A stretch of DNA of 64,000 nucleotides from Methylococcales bacterium. GTDB lineage: Bacteria > Pseudomonadota > Gammaproteobacteria > Methylococcales > Methylomonadaceae. Position numbers and translations under genes: made by a program. Of the stretch, positions 37,912 through 48,203 are shown piece by piece. The notes below the pieces were generated by a model. It worked only from the letters and a program-made list of their open reading frames with translations. It was not told the origin of the DNA and did no database searches. The DNA lies in assembly GCA_028715725.1 (NCBI GenBank), contig JAQURG010000005.1:1-64000 (forward strand), in the 5' to 3' direction. Within the stretch, counting starts at the first letter, position 1. Every line of letters begins with the position of its first letter.

Positions 37912-40755
37912 TCAACTGGTAATGATAAAACGGACAGCGTCCAGTCTTAAATGCGCTGCGTTAATGTTCTCATGGGCCAGCATAGTCATATCTTTAAGCT
38001 GTTCAATTTCTTCCGTTTTAATGGTCGGGTTGACTTTTTTCAATCTGACCAGGCGCTTTATTTCGGTAGTGAGCGAGTCCAGCATGACAGTGGTCGCCTC
38101 ATCAATCAATCGATGCACGTCTGTTCGGGCTTTTTGTTCCGCTGCGGCCAAAAGCTTGGTAATCGGTAACCGCTGATTGTTAAGGAAAGTGATGATTTGC
38201 TGTTTATCAAAGGTTTTACCTGTTTCCATTAAGCTGCTGTGAGCTATCTCTTCCGTTAAATCTTTTTGATGTTGATTGATCAATACCCGAAGCGGCGTAG
38301 GCGGTAGAAACCTTCCAATTTGCAATTCGGCAGGCGCACTGCATTCAACAATAAATAAACACTCCAGCAGAAATTGTCCGGATTTAAGATCGCTGTGCCT
38401 GACCACGCTGATAGCGGCATTGCCGGTTTCACTGGAAAGTACCAGGTCCATGGATGCCGTAACCAGCGGATGTTCCCAGGTCATAAACTGCAGTTCTTCA
38501 CGCGCGAGCGCAATCTGGCGGTTTATAGTTACAGTCATGCCGTCTTCGGATAGACCTGGAAAGTGGGAAACACGCAGATGATCACTGGGGCGAATAATAA
38601 AACAATCGGGAGAATGGAACTCGGTGTCAACGCCATAGCTGTCAAATAAACTCTCCATATACGGCCAAAGCACGCCTTCATGTTCGTAGTCGTTGAGTTG
38701 GTCTATCAGGTTGTCCGCTATGTCCTTTCGACACGAATTTAATTCCAGCAATTGATCACGGCCATTATGCAATTGCAATTCAATTTCTGCGCTTAAGGCT
38801 TGGGTTTTGGCAATAAACGCATCAATATGGGCACCTTTATCTTGCAATACTTCCGCCAGTTCATTCTGCAAACGGTCCGCGACACCTTGGGCGGCGGAAT
38901 TATTGCTGCGGAACGCATTAAGCCCTTCGTCATACCACCGGTACAAGCGGTGCTGTTCAGTATTTTCCAGGTACGGAATGTGTATCTGAATAATATGTTT
39001 CTGGCCGATACGGTCCAGTCTGCCTATGCGTTGCTGCAATAAATCAGGATTAACGGGTAAATCCCATAAAATCAGGTGATGGACAAATTGGAAGTTTCTG
39101 CCTTCGCTGCCTATTTCAGAACAGATCAATAATCGCGCAGAACTTTCTTGATCGGCAAAATAGGCCGCCGCCCGGTCGCGCTCAATAATGGTCATGCCTT
39201 CATGAAAAACTGCCGAGGCAATGCCGGCACGGTTTTTCAAGGTTTGCTCCAGGTCGATAGCAGTTTGTGCCTGTTTACAAATAAGTAAGGCTTTTTGCCC
39301 GCGTAAAGAAGCGCTTGAGTCTGTCTTTGCCGACGTGGTTAATTTATCGACCAGCCAGATAAAACGGGGATCCTGCTGTAAATCGGTATCGTTTTGCTGG
39401 CCTGTTAAAGCATAACCATAACGTTCGCGCTCCGGAAATCCTTGCACTGTGTGCCTGGAATTTCTGAATAAAATGCGTCCGGTGCCATGATGGTCAAGCA
39501 GTATCTTGATCAGTGCATCACGCGCGGCCTCCGATTTTAAAGGCTCGTTAAGATTTTTCAGTAATCCGCCGACATTGTCGTCTTTAAGAAGTCCGGTTAA
39601 GTTTTGCTGGTCCTGTTCATCCAGGGATTGTTCAGCCAGTAGTAATTTGGCCGCATTGGCAACCGGTTCAAACGAACGCTCTTCTTCGAGGAATGCAGAA
39701 AAACTGTAAAACCGGTCAGGATCCAGCAATCTTAAGCGGGCAAAATGGCTTTCCTTGCCCAGTTGCTCAGGTGTGGCGGTCAATAAAATCAGACTGGGAG
39801 AAAGCCGGCTCAATTGCTCAACAAACCGGTATTCGGGACTGACAATTTGCTCACTCCATTGAAGATGGTGCGCTTCATCGACAATGACCATGTCCCAACC
39901 GGCCTCCAGGGCTTGCTGTTGCCGGCGCGGATAATCGGAAAAAAACCGCTGACTGCATAGAATCAACTGTTCTGTTAAAAACGGATTCTCGGCATCTTTT
40001 GGTTCATGCTTATCATCGCCTTCTTCAAGGCCGTTTTCATTAAGTTCTTCAAGACAACGGGTCTCGTCAAAAATGCTGAAGTGCAGGTTAAAGCGCCTTA
40101 GCATTTCCACCAGCCATTGATGTAGAAGACTTTCCGGCACGATAATCAATACGCGGTTAGTCAGGCCATTGATAAGCCGGTGATGCAAAATCAGGCCGGC
40201 TTCAATGGTTTTACCCAAGCCCACTTCATCCGCCAGCATGATTCTTGGCGCAGACCGGTTTGCAGATTCATGAGCAATAAATAACTGATGCGGAATTAGC
40301 GAAGTCCGGCCGCCGAGTAAGCCTTTAACAGGCGACTGCTGATGTTGTTGCAGTCTGCGCCATGTTTCATAACGCAGCAGAAACCATGAGCTTGGATCGA
40401 TTTGGCCGGTAAACAGTCGATCCTGAGGTTTGTTAAACTGAATATGATGATTCAGTTCAATTTCTTCCAGGTGAATTTCTTGTCCGGATGCATTCTTTCC
40501 TATATAAGTAATCAAGCCATCCTGTTCAATCAATTCCGTGACTGTCAGTTTTTCTTCATCAATCGATTCAATGATATCGCCAACTGCAAAGCTGACACGT
40601 GTTAAGGGCGCATTATCAGTCGCATAAATACGCCGTTCGTCACTGGCTAAAAAAAGCACGGTCACGCGTTTAAAATTCACCTCAAGAATAAGACCTAAAC
40701 CAAGCTCTGACTCGGTATTACTAATCCAGCGTTGGCCGGGTATAAAATCTGCCAT
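37912..40755 (-). CDS. rapA: RNA polymerase-associated helicase RapA
   Basis: The 947-residue Swi2/Snf2 protein has N-terminal Tudor-like domains (GQRWISNTESELGLGLI), Walker A DEVGLGKT (176-183), DEAHH, TATPEQLG, and the helicase C motifs with LICSEIGSEGRNFQF and QQRIGRLDRIGQ. RapA recycles RNA polymerase. The length is close to that of E. coli RapA (968). It overlaps or abuts cvfB. Confidence 0.95.
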   Translation of the reverse strand: MADFIPGQRWISNTESELGLGLILEVNFKRVTVLFLASDERRIYATDNAPLTRVSFAVGDIIESIDEEKLTVTELIEQDGLITYIGKNASGQEIHLEEIELNHHIQFNKPQDRLFTGQIDPSSWFLLRYETWRRLQQHQQSPVKGLLGGRTSLIPHQLFIAHESANRSAPRIMLADEVGLGKTIEAGLILHHRLINGLTNRVLIIVPESLLHQWLVEMLRRFNLHFSIFDETRCLEELNENGLEEGDDKHEPKDAENPFLTEQLILCSQRFFSDYPRRQQQALEAGWDMVIVDEAHHLQWSEQIVSPEYRFVEQLSRLSPSLILLTATPEQLGKESHFARLRLLDPDRFYSFSAFLEEERSFEPVANAAKLLLAEQSLDEQDQQNLTGLLKDDNVGGLLKNLNEPLKSEAARDALIKILLDHHGTGRILFRNSRHTVQGFPERERYGYALTGQQNDTDLQQDPRFIWLVDKLTTSAKTDSSASLRGQKALLICKQAQTAIDLEQTLKNRAGIASAVFHEGMTIIERDRAAAYFADQESSARLLICSEIGSEGRNFQFVHHLILWDLPVNPDLLQQRIGRLDRIGQKHIIQIHIPYLENTEQHRLYRWYDEGLNAFRSNNSAAQGVADRLQNELAEVLQDKGAHIDAFIAKTQALSAEIELQLHNGRDQLLELNSCRKDIADNLIDQLNDYEHEGVLWPYMESLFDSYGVDTEFHSPDCFIIRPSDHLRVSHFPGLSEDGMTVTINRQIALAREELQFMTWEHPLVTASMDLVLSSETGNAAISVVRHSDLKSGQFLLECLFIVECSAPAELQIGRFLPPTPLRVLINQHQKDLTEEIAHSSLMETGKTFDKQQIITFLNNQRLPITKLLAAAEQKARTDVHRLIDEATTVMLDSLTTEIKRLVRLKKVNPTIKTEEIEQLKDMTMLAHENINAAHLRLDAVRFIITS

Positions 40756-40980
40756 TGATTAAACTGCCATTACATCACAAAAGTTACTATTATAGCGTTA
40801 CAGCAGAATTATTTTGGATTTTGATACGGGGGCGGGTTTGCAGCTATATAAACTGTAAGCAGTTTCATCGCGCATTAACTGTAAGAAAATCGTTAAGCAG
40901 CCATTAAGGTTAAGCATTCTAATATTCGTCAGCATAATTAACTGATAGATATATTTCCCTCTTTCTTAACCAAAAATCCC

Positions 40981-41301
40981 ATGAAAAAATCACTTTTTTT
41001 AATTCCGTTAATGGCAATTTCAGCCTTATATTCGTCATCATCTTTAGCTTCCGGAGGCGGGCATGGTAAAGGGCATCACAAACATCGTCACAATCAATAT
41101 CATGAGGGCGGATATTATCCGCAACCGGAAACCAGATATTACCCTCAACCGCCGCAGGATCCACGCTCTCATCAAGGATTGGCGGGTGGTGTCGTAGGCA
41201 GCGTTTTGGGTTACGAAATCGGCAAAGGCGATCCTATCGCTACTGGGCTTGGCGCTGCCGCAGGCTCTTACCTTGGTAATGGAATCGCTGGAAGTCGATA
41301 A
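40981..41301 (+). CDS. Secreted His-rich glycine-zipper protein, short copy
   Basis: The 106-residue protein has a signal peptide (LFLIPLMAISALYSSSSLAS), a His/Gly segment (GGGHGKGHHKHRHNQYH), two YYPQP units, and a C-terminal glycine zipper (GLAGGVVGSVLGYEIGKG, GLGAAAGSYLGNGI). It is paralogous to the next gene. Glycine zippers usually insert in or associate with the outer membrane; the His-rich part could bind metal. The exact role is unknown. Confidence 0.65.
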   Translation: MKKSLFLIPLMAISALYSSSSLASGGGHGKGHHKHRHNQYHEGGYYPQPETRYYPQPPQDPRSHQGLAGGVVGSVLGYEIGKGDPIATGLGAAAGSYLGNGIAGSR

Positions 41302-41571
41302 ACCGGTATTTAAAAATGAGCCGCTTATTCTGTACCAATTTTTGTAACAATGACTGTTAATCCTGGTTTAGATCGATAAATAAAATGACGCTTGCAAGCG
41401 TATTGATACCTGTTTCCAAAATGTTGAATAGCTCAAAATGAAATTATCAGGCCTTTGGCTCATTAAGCATTCATTCATGTTTAATCTACAACAATAATCA
41501 CCGGATCTAAACGACTTTGATTTATTGGCTCAAATCAATACCGAATAAATTACTTATCAAGAGGAATTTTT

Positions 41572-41997
41572 ATGAAAAAGTTACTTTTTTTTATCCCATT
41601 AACTGCTGCGGCCATAATGTATTCATCGCTATCCCATGCCGGCCGTGATCACGGCTGGGGCGGAGGTCATGGTCATGGCTGGGGACATCACCGACATCAT
41701 CATGAGCACTATTATCCTCAGCCACAAATAAATTATTATCCGCAACCGCAAATAAACTACTATCCACCTCCGCAAGTCAATTATTACCCGCAACCTCAAG
41801 TCAATTACTATCCTCAGCCGCGAGTTAATTATTACCCGCCGCAACCCCGGTATGATCAACGTTCTCATCAGGGACTGGCCGGCGGCGTTATCGGTAGTGT
41901 TTTTGGCTATGAAATCGGCAATGGCGATCCGGTTGCCGCCGGACTTGGCGCCGCTGCCGGGTCTTTTCTTGGCAATGGAGTCGGTGGCAGAAGGTAA
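41572..41997 (+). CDS. Secreted His-rich glycine-zipper protein with YYPQPQ repeats
   Basis: The 141-residue protein has a signal peptide ending SHAG, a segment rich in His, Gly and Trp (WGGGHGHGWGHHRHHHEH), six 8-residue repeats of the type YYPQPQVN (residues 47-94) and the same glycine zipper as the upstream copy (HQGLAGGVIGSVFGYEIGNG). The pair arose by duplication, with repeat expansion in this copy. A strong AGAGGA site precedes the ATG. The gap of 270 bases between them suggests separate expression. Confidence 0.65.
   Translation: MKKLLFFIPLTAAAIMYSSLSHAGRDHGWGGGHGHGWGHHRHHHEHYYPQPQINYYPQPQINYYPPPQVNYYPQPQVNYYPQPRVNYYPPQPRYDQRSHQGLAGGVIGSVFGYEIGNGDPVAAGLGAAAGSFLGNGVGGRR
41710..41853 (+). 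repeat. Six 24-bp coding repeats (YYPQPQ type)
   Basis: Six successive 24-base units encode YYPQPQIN, YYPQPQIN, YYPPPQVN, YYPQPQVN, YYPQPRVN and YYPPQPRY. The DNA units differ at third positions, so they are not recent copies throughout. Unit-length changes would keep the frame. Confidence 0.9.
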
Positions 41998-42236
41998 GCA
42001 AACAGGTCATACTGTTTAAATGACCTGCTTGATGCTGAAAGCGGATGTCTGATAGATATCAATACAAATAACAAGCTGCGATAAAACACGGGATATCAGG
42101 CAATCATTATAAGCCTGCATGAATTCCGTGTTCCTCCTCACTTTTTCATATGTTCATTTTATGAACAACTTTGGCGCCGGCTAATCCGGATAAAAATCAT
42201 TTTTACAATGCTGGGCTGGCCTGCGTTGATGCACGA

Positions 42237-43166
42237 TTATCCTTTGCCACGGGTCCGTGTCCAGGTAGGTAATTTGTCTTTTGTTTCCATTGTCTCAAAG
42301 CGTTTTTCAATAAACTGAATAATCATGTCGGCAATATTTTTTTCACTGGCGGCCTCAATGCCTTTCAGTCCGGGAGATGAGTTCACTTCCATGATTACCG
42401 GGCCGTGGTTGGAGCGTAGCATATCGACGCCGCAGACGTTCAGCCCCATAATTCTTGCGGCGCGGACCGCCGTGGAGCGTTCTTCAGGCGTTAAACGTAT
42501 TAATGAGGCAGTGCCGCCTCGATGCAGATTTGAGCGAAACTCGCCTTTCGCACCTTGGCGTTTCATCGCAGCAACAACTTTATCACCTACCACAAAGCAG
42601 CGAATATCACTTCCATCCGCTTCTTTTATAAATTCCTGTACCATAATGTTGGCGTTGAGCCCCATAAACGCCTGAATAACACTTTCAGCAGCGTTGTGTG
42701 TTTCGGCCAGTACCACGCCGATTCCTTGCGTACCCTGCAGTAATTTAATGACCAGCGGCGCGCCGCCGACCTGGTCAATCAAATCAGTAATATCATCCGG
42801 GTTATGTGCGAAGCCGGTCACAGGCAAACCAATGCCTTTTCTGGCGAGCAATTGTGTTGAGCGTAATTTATCCCTCGAGCGGGAGATGGCTACCGATTCA
42901 TTTAACGGAAACACGTTCATCATTTCAAACTGTCTTAAAACTGCGGTGCCATAAAAAGTCACTGAAGCGCCAATTCGAGGTATGACGGCATCAAATCCGG
43001 TTAAATCTTCGCCACGATAATGGATGGATGGGTTATGGGAAGTGATATTCATATAACACCTCAATACATCCAGAACCCGTACCTGATGGCCGCGCGCCTG
43101 CGCGGCTTCAACCAGTCGAGTGGTTGAATATAATTTGGAGTTACGGGATAAAATAGCAATTTTCAT
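42237..43166 (-). CDS. rimK: RimK-type ATP-grasp ligase (ribosomal S6 glutamylation)
   Basis: The 309-residue protein matches Rim[18 protein letters not shown] at the N terminus, ATP-grasp blocks [17 protein letters not shown] and [19 protein letters not shown], and the metal-binding [15 protein letters not shown]. It adds Glu residues to the C terminus of ribosomal protein S6. The ATG at 43166 gives the family N terminus; the frame is open upstream to 43229. It is monocistronic, next to an IS fragment. Confidence 0.9.
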   Translation of the reverse strand: MKIAILSRNSKLYSTTRLVEAAQARGHQVRVLDVLRCYMNITSHNPSIHYRGEDLTGFDAVIPRIGASVTFYGTAVLRQFEMMNVFPLNESVAISRSRDKLRSTQLLARKGIGLPVTGFAHNPDDITDLIDQVGGAPLVIKLLQGTQGIGVVLAETHNAAESVIQAFMGLNANIMVQEFIKEADGSDIRCFVVGDKVVAAMKRQGAKGEFRSNLHRGGTASLIRLTPEERSTAVRAARIMGLNVCGVDMLRSNHGPVIMEVNSSPGLKGIEAASEKNIADMIIQFIEKRFETMETKDKLPTWTRTRGKG

Positions 43167-43234
43167 AATTTTCGATTTAACGCTCCTAAGATTGAGATAT
43201 ATTTTGGCATGAAATAAAACAACAGGCATAGAAG

Positions 43235-43576
43235 TTACGCATTGAAGACTGACCGAAATTCTGGGTTTAGGTGCGCTATAGTCGGCATGAAAGTGCCAAT
43301 AAACGCCGCGATAACCTCGTTAAACAAGTTGCGCTGGACGCTATAACAATTGTTTATCAATGACATGGCGCTGAGTTTCTGGAACTGCATATAGGCGTAA
43401 ATCGCGGCAAAGAGATGGTTTCTAATGGCGGTTTTACTACGCACCTGGAAACGCTCGATGTTGCAGGCCTGCTTGATGGCCCTATGGTATTGCTCAATAT
43501 GCCCATGCTTGTCATGTTGTTCTGTAAAGATGTTCCGGGTGATTTTCCTTATCATGGTTTGGCCTTCCGCCAGCAA
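43235..43576 (-). pseudogene. C-terminal fragment of an IS transposase
   Basis: About 113 residues remain, with the DDE-transposase tail IEQYHRAIKQACNIERFQVR, where the Glu should be the last catalytic residue, then AIRNHLFAAIYAYMQFQ. This resembles the end of IS4/IS701-like transposases. The N-terminal two thirds with the first catalytic Asp residues are missing, so it is a relic. It abuts the extended rimK frame. Confidence 0.75.
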
Positions 43577-43733
43577 AGGGTCTGGTTATTTTAAAAGTCA
43601 TATTATATCTCGACAGTCAATGCTAACTTCTATAAAAAATGAAGTGATAGAAATGATTCCGATCAAAAATTGATTACAACCTGCATTACGTTTTGTAAAA
43701 TTACTTCCCTTTAACATTGAAGAGTAACTGATC

Positions 43734-44039
43734 ATGCAAATTTATTTCTGTCTCCGTCCTAACCTGATTATCGCATGCCTGGCTTTACTGGCCAGTGGCT
43801 GTGCTTCAGAGCCCAAGCCGGCAGCTGAACCCATACTTTCAGGCGAAGAAATGCTGCGCGAAAGCCAAGGCTTGGCGAGCTTGGGCGATCGATGGAAAAA
43901 AGGCAAGCAAATGGTTGACCAAGGCAATATTTTAGTTAGCGAAGGCCAAAGTAAAATTGATGAGGGTAAGAGGATGATTGAGGAAGGCCAAAAAGTGATG
44001 CGCGAAAGCGAGGAAAACTATAAAACCATCAAGAAATAA
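43734..44039 (+). CDS. Small lipoprotein with KIDEG-type heptad repeats
   Basis: The 101-residue protein has a lipobox (LLASGC, Cys23) and then a charged helical region with repeating units such as GKQMVDQGNILVSEGQSKID and EGKRMIEEGQKVMRE that suggest a coiled coil. It is probably attached to the inner leaflet of the outer membrane. No function is known. It stands alone. Confidence 0.65.
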   Translation: MQIYFCLRPNLIIACLALLASGCASEPKPAAEPILSGEEMLRESQGLASLGDRWKKGKQMVDQGNILVSEGQSKIDEGKRMIEEGQKVMRESEENYKTIKK

Positions 44040-44118
44040 TTTTTCCTCAAATATCGGTCATCCAATGCTCTGCTGTTCATGCCTGGAATAAGGTTGCAGG
44101 GCGAGTTCTTTTCATGCT

Positions 44119-46572
44119 TTAGAAGTTGAAATCAGTCTCGAGCGCGACTGCGGCGACCGGATAGCTAAATAAATAGCCTTGAAGCGAATCGCATTGGTGG
44201 GCTTTTAAAAAGGCTGATTGCTCTTCGGTTTCAACTCCTTCAGCTATTACTTTCATCTTAAGTTCATGGGCCAGCGCAATAATCGCTCGAATCAGCGCTT
44301 TGCTGCCTTCGTTATGGGAAATATTGAAGACGAAAGATTGATCTATTTTGATGCTGTGCATGGGGAATCGCTGCAGGTAGGTAAGACTGGAGTAACCGGT
44401 ACCGAAATCATCTATGCTGAGCTGTACTCCCAGTTCATGCAGTTGTTTTAAAACCAGCAGAGCTTTCTCCGGATCTTGCATAACCGCTGATTCGGTGATT
44501 TCAAGCTCGAGTGAAGTCGGTTTGAGGCCGGTTTCGGTCAGGATTTCCTGAATTGTTTCAAATAAGTTTTCTTCAAGAAACTGGCGAGCCGATAAATTGA
44601 CAGCTACGCGAGTGACCGGGCCATCGTTATCTTGCCAGGTTTTGGCCTGCATACAAGCCGTGCGCAATACCCAGTATCCGATCGGGACAATTAGCCCGGT
44701 TTCTTCCGCAACTTTAATAAACCGGTCAGGATAAACGAGACCCCACTCAGGATGCTGCCATCGAACCAGCGCTTCGGCGATAAGTGCGCGGCCGCTGTCC
44801 GATTCTATCTGGGGCTGATAGTGAAGTTTGAGTTCATGATTGACCAAGGCATGCCGCAAACCTCTTTCGATAGTCATGCGCTCACGCGATCTTGTGGTCA
44901 TTTCCATGGTATAAAATTGATAATTATTTTTGCCGCGTTCTTTGGCCAGATACATAGCCGCATCGGCATTGGCCAGCAAAGTTTGGCTGTTTTCTCCATC
45001 ATCAGGATAAACACTGATTCCGACACTTGCAGTGATGACAATATCGTTGCCTTCGATTGAAAACGGTTTCGTAAGCTTATCAATCGTCTTCTGCGCAATT
45101 CGCGCGACACTTTCAATCTTGTCGATATCGCTCAAAAGCGCGACGAACTCATCACCGCCCAGCCGCGCCAGAATATCATTGCTGCGGATCGAGCTTTTTA
45201 AGCGTTCACTGATCGCTTGTAATAACAGATCACCGATTCTATGACCCAAGGTATCATTGATCAGCTTGAAGCGATCCAGGTCGAGAAACATGATTGCCAA
45301 TTTGGAGCCATGACGCCGGACCGAAGATAAGACTTGAGTGAAACGGTTATGGAATTGTACGCGGTTAAGCAGTCCGGTCAATGGATCATGATTGGCAATA
45401 TAGATCAATTGCTGCTCGGCATGCTTACGGTCGGAGATGTCCTGAATCTGGACAATAAAATATTGCGGCTCGCCCTCCGAGTCGGGCACTAAAGATGCGC
45501 TTAGCAACGCCCAAACCACCTTGCCGACGATTTTATGATAGCACTCCACCTCAGTTTGAAACGAAGGCAGTTCGTTAAACAATAATTGGCGCAAATAACG
45601 GCCAATTACATTGTCATAATTGTCTTCATGAGTCAGCATTTTCAGATTGGATGCCAGCAACTCTTCCTTTGCGTAGCCGAAGATGGTGCACAGTGAGTTG
45701 TTAACTTGTAAAAAACGGCCATCCACGGTTATTAATGCCATACCGATGGCGGCATTATCGAATGCACTGTGGAAGCGCTCTTCACTATCTCGAAGTAAAT
45801 TTTCTACGCGGCGGCGCTCGGTAATGTCCCGGAATACCAATACCGCTCCTAATAATGCACCGTCGTCATCAATGATAGGGGCGGCGCCGTCATCAATAGG
45901 GATTTCCAATCCGGACTGGGTGAGAAGTAGCGTGTCGCGATCCAGGCTGATAATCGCACGTTCCTTTAGAGTCTTCAGTATCGGATTTTCAATAACTGTG
46001 CGGTCGTGCTCAGCCAGAAATGTCATTATTTCACTGATGGCTTTTCCTTTGGCTTGCTTCAATTTCCAGTCTGTTGTTGTTTCGGCTACCGGATTCATAA
46101 ACTGGATCCTGGCTTCGGCGTCAGTTGCAACGACAGCATCGCTGATACAATGCAGCGTCTTGGCAAACCATTGCTCGCTTTCCTTAAGCTTTCGTTCCAG
46201 CTGGTTCTTATAGAGCGCGACTTCGATGGATGCGTGCAGTTCATCCGATCGGAAAGGCTTGATCAAATACCCATAAGCGCCTGTGACTCTTGCCCGCTTC
46301 AAGGTGGCCGGATCACTGTAAGCAGTCAAAAAAATGACCGGGATATGCAGGGACTTTGTTATAGCTTGAGCCGCACTGATACCATCCATGTCTCCTTTCA
46401 GAACGATATCCATTAACACCAGTTCGGGCTTATACTGGTTCGCCAGCGTAATGGCTTGCCCTCCTGAGAAGGCGGTGGCAACCACGTTATAGCCAAAACC
46501 TTCCAATTGGCTGCGAATATCCATGGCGATAATGCCTTCATCTTCCACGATCATAATTTTGCTAGCTAACAT
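44119..46572 (-). CDS. Response regulator with PAS, GGDEF and EAL domains
   Basis: The 817-residue protein has REC (about 5-120, Asp in LVLMDI, Lys in LIKPF), two PAS domains (about 135-250 and 262-380), GGDEF (LARLGGDEFVALL) and EAL (AEALVRWQHPEWG, DDFGTGYSSL, EGVETEEQ). Both cyclic-di-GMP synthase and phosphodiesterase motifs look intact, so it can be bifunctional. The upstream gene on the same strand is a HisKA_2 kinase 14 bases away, its likely partner. Confidence 0.9.
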   Translation of the reverse strand: MLASKIMIVEDEGIIAMDIRSQLEGFGYNVVATAFSGGQAITLANQYKPELVLMDIVLKGDMDGISAAQAITKSLHIPVIFLTAYSDPATLKRARVTGAYGYLIKPFRSDELHASIEVALYKNQLERKLKESEQWFAKTLHCISDAVVATDAEARIQFMNPVAETTTDWKLKQAKGKAISEIMTFLAEHDRTVIENPILKTLKERAIISLDRDTLLLTQSGLEIPIDDGAAPIIDDDGALLGAVLVFRDITERRRVENLLRDSEERFHSAFDNAAIGMALITVDGRFLQVNNSLCTIFGYAKEELLASNLKMLTHEDNYDNVIGRYLRQLLFNELPSFQTEVECYHKIVGKVVWALLSASLVPDSEGEPQYFIVQIQDISDRKHAEQQLIYIANHDPLTGLLNRVQFHNRFTQVLSSVRRHGSKLAIMFLDLDRFKLINDTLGHRIGDLLLQAISERLKSSIRSNDILARLGGDEFVALLSDIDKIESVARIAQKTIDKLTKPFSIEGNDIVITASVGISVYPDDGENSQTLLANADAAMYLAKERGKNNYQFYTMEMTTRSRERMTIERGLRHALVNHELKLHYQPQIESDSGRALIAEALVRWQHPEWGLVYPDRFIKVAEETGLIVPIGYWVLRTACMQAKTWQDNDGPVTRVAVNLSARQFLEENLFETIQEILTETGLKPTSLELEITESAVMQDPEKALLVLKQLHELGVQLSIDDFGTGYSSLTYLQRFPMHSIKIDQSFVFNISHNEGSKALIRAIIALAHELKMKVIAEGVETEEQSAFLKAHQCDSLQGYLFSYPVAAVALETDFNF

Positions 46573-46586
46573 AACCTGTCATTCCT

Positions 46587-48203
46587 TCATTTAAAAGATA
46601 TGGGAAAGCGGATCATGAACCTGGATCCGCCGGTCTGTTCCAGGTTCATCTGCCCCATCAGCTGTCTGGTCAGCGTATCAACCAGTTGCAAACCTAAAGA
46701 GGCGCTTTTTTCGAAGTTCAGGTCAGCCGGAAAACCGACTCCGTTATCAGCAATGACCAGTATGTACTCAGCCTGTTCTTTTCTGAAGCTGATTTCTATG
46801 GTGCCCCGCCGGTTATCCGGAAAAGCATGCTTAAGGGCATTGGATACGAGTTCATTAATGATAAGCCCGCAGGGAATTGCGGTATCAACGTCGAGAAACA
46901 GATCCTCGACCTCTAGGTTGACGTTGATCTTGCTTGCCTGGGCTCCATAGCCGAATAACAGGTGGTCCACCAGACTACGAATGTATTCGTTTAAATTAAT
47001 CCTTGCCAGATGCTTGGACTGGTAAAGTTTCTCATGTAATAACGCCATGGATTTGATACGGTCAGCGCTTTGCCTGAGCAGGTCCGCGGTCATTTCATTT
47101 TTAACATTTCTGGCCTGGAGATTAATCAGGCTGGATACAACCTGAAGGTTGTTCTTTACCCGGTGATAAACTTCCTTAAGCAGCATCTCTTTTTCATTGA
47201 GGGCGTTTTTTAAATTGTCACTGATAATCTTGCGTTCGGTAATGTCGACGATGGAGCTGAGGACTAAAATGCCGTTCTCGCCCTCGATAACGCTAAGGCC
47301 TATTTCAACAGGAAATTCGCTGCCATCCTTGCGTACTCCGTACAGCTCGCGGCCTGCGCCCATCGGTCTGGATTGCGGGTTGGCGTAGTACACTTTCCGG
47401 AAGCCTTCATGTTCGCCGCGAAAGCGCTTCGGCACCAGTATTTCCATAGGGTGGCCGATCAATTCCTCGCGTTTATAACCAAAAAAAGCCTCTGTTTGTG
47501 AATTAACCAGTTCAATCTTTCCCGCTTCGTTGACCATCACTATCGCGTTAGGCGCCGATTCTACCGCCTGCCGGAACAGATGTTCAAGATGTTTGGGATT
47601 GCTAACGTCGACGATGGATCCAATATAAAGTCTAGCATCCAAAGTAGCGTGCTGGGACAGCTTGTTTGATTCTACTCCCGCAAGCGTATCTGTGGGGGGT
47701 ATTTTATTACGCCTCAGTTCCAGGACTGAGACAACTTGATGGGCTAACGCCCGGAGAGATTCAATTTGTTCCGCACTTAATTCTCGCGGGGCCGTGTCGA
47801 GGACACAAAGCGTACCTAGAGTCTCGCCTGTAGGCGCTTGAACCGGAACTCCCGCATAGAAGCGGATATGCGGCTCCGATGTGACGAGAGCATTGGCCGA
47901 AAAGCGGGGATCTTCGCTGGTATTTGAAACTAACAAGACATCCTGGCTTAGGATGGTCTGTGCGCCAAATCCGCCATTCCTGGCGGTTTCTTTGGCAGTT
48001 ATGCCTTTCCTGGCTTTGAACCATTCCCGGTCGCTGTCGACCATTGTTATCAATGCGAAAGGTGTGCCGCAAATTTGTGCCGCCAGAGAGACAACATCAT
48101 CAAACGCCTGTTCAGGCGAAGTGTCGAGTATATGGTATTCGTGCAGCTTCTGTAGCCGCCGGTTTTCATTTTCGGGTTGTGGCGCATGCGGCATAATGTT
48201 CAC
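46587..48203 (-). CDS. GAF-PAS HisKA_2 sensor histidine kinase
   Basis: The 538-residue soluble kinase has a GAF domain (about 20-165, PFALITMVDSDREWFKARKG), a PAS domain (about 210-330) and a HisKA_2 kinase part with the phospho-accepting His in KEVYHRVKNNLQVVSSLINL and ATP-binding boxes NELVSNALKHAF and DNGVGFP. No membrane segment is present, so it senses a cytoplasmic signal or ligand. It precedes the REC-GGDEF-EAL gene and probably phosphorylates it. Confidence 0.88.
   Translation of the reverse strand: MNIMPHAPQPENENRRLQKLHEYHILDTSPEQAFDDVVSLAAQICGTPFALITMVDSDREWFKARKGITAKETARNGGFGAQTILSQDVLLVSNTSEDPRFSANALVTSEPHIRFYAGVPVQAPTGETLGTLCVLDTAPRELSAEQIESLRALAHQVVSVLELRRNKIPPTDTLAGVESNKLSQHATLDARLYIGSIVDVSNPKHLEHLFRQAVESAPNAIVMVNEAGKIELVNSQTEAFFGYKREELIGHPMEILVPKRFRGEHEGFRKVYYANPQSRPMGAGRELYGVRKDGSEFPVEIGLSVIEGENGILVLSSIVDITERKIISDNLKNALNEKEMLLKEVYHRVKNNLQVVSSLINLQARNVKNEMTADLLRQSADRIKSMALLHEKLYQSKHLARINLNEYIRSLVDHLLFGYGAQASKINVNLEVEDLFLDVDTAIPCGLIINELVSNALKHAFPDNRRGTIEISFRKEQAEYILVIADNGVGFPADLNFEKSASLGLQLVDTLTRQLMGQMNLEQTGGSRFMIRFPISFK

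Noticed and set aside
41710..41853. Regular 24-base repeats that could suggest a CRISPR-like array
   Set aside because: The repeats are contiguous with no spacers and encode an in-frame YYPQPQ protein repeat.
41629..41868. Antisense frame with repeated hydrophobic and Arg residues
   Set aside because: It is the complement of the YYPQPQ repeats; the apparent repeat pattern is a by-product.
45683..46213. A 176-codon plus-strand frame inside the GGDEF-EAL gene
   Set aside because: It is a Ser/Arg-rich shadow frame of the PAS-coding region with no similarity to a protein family.
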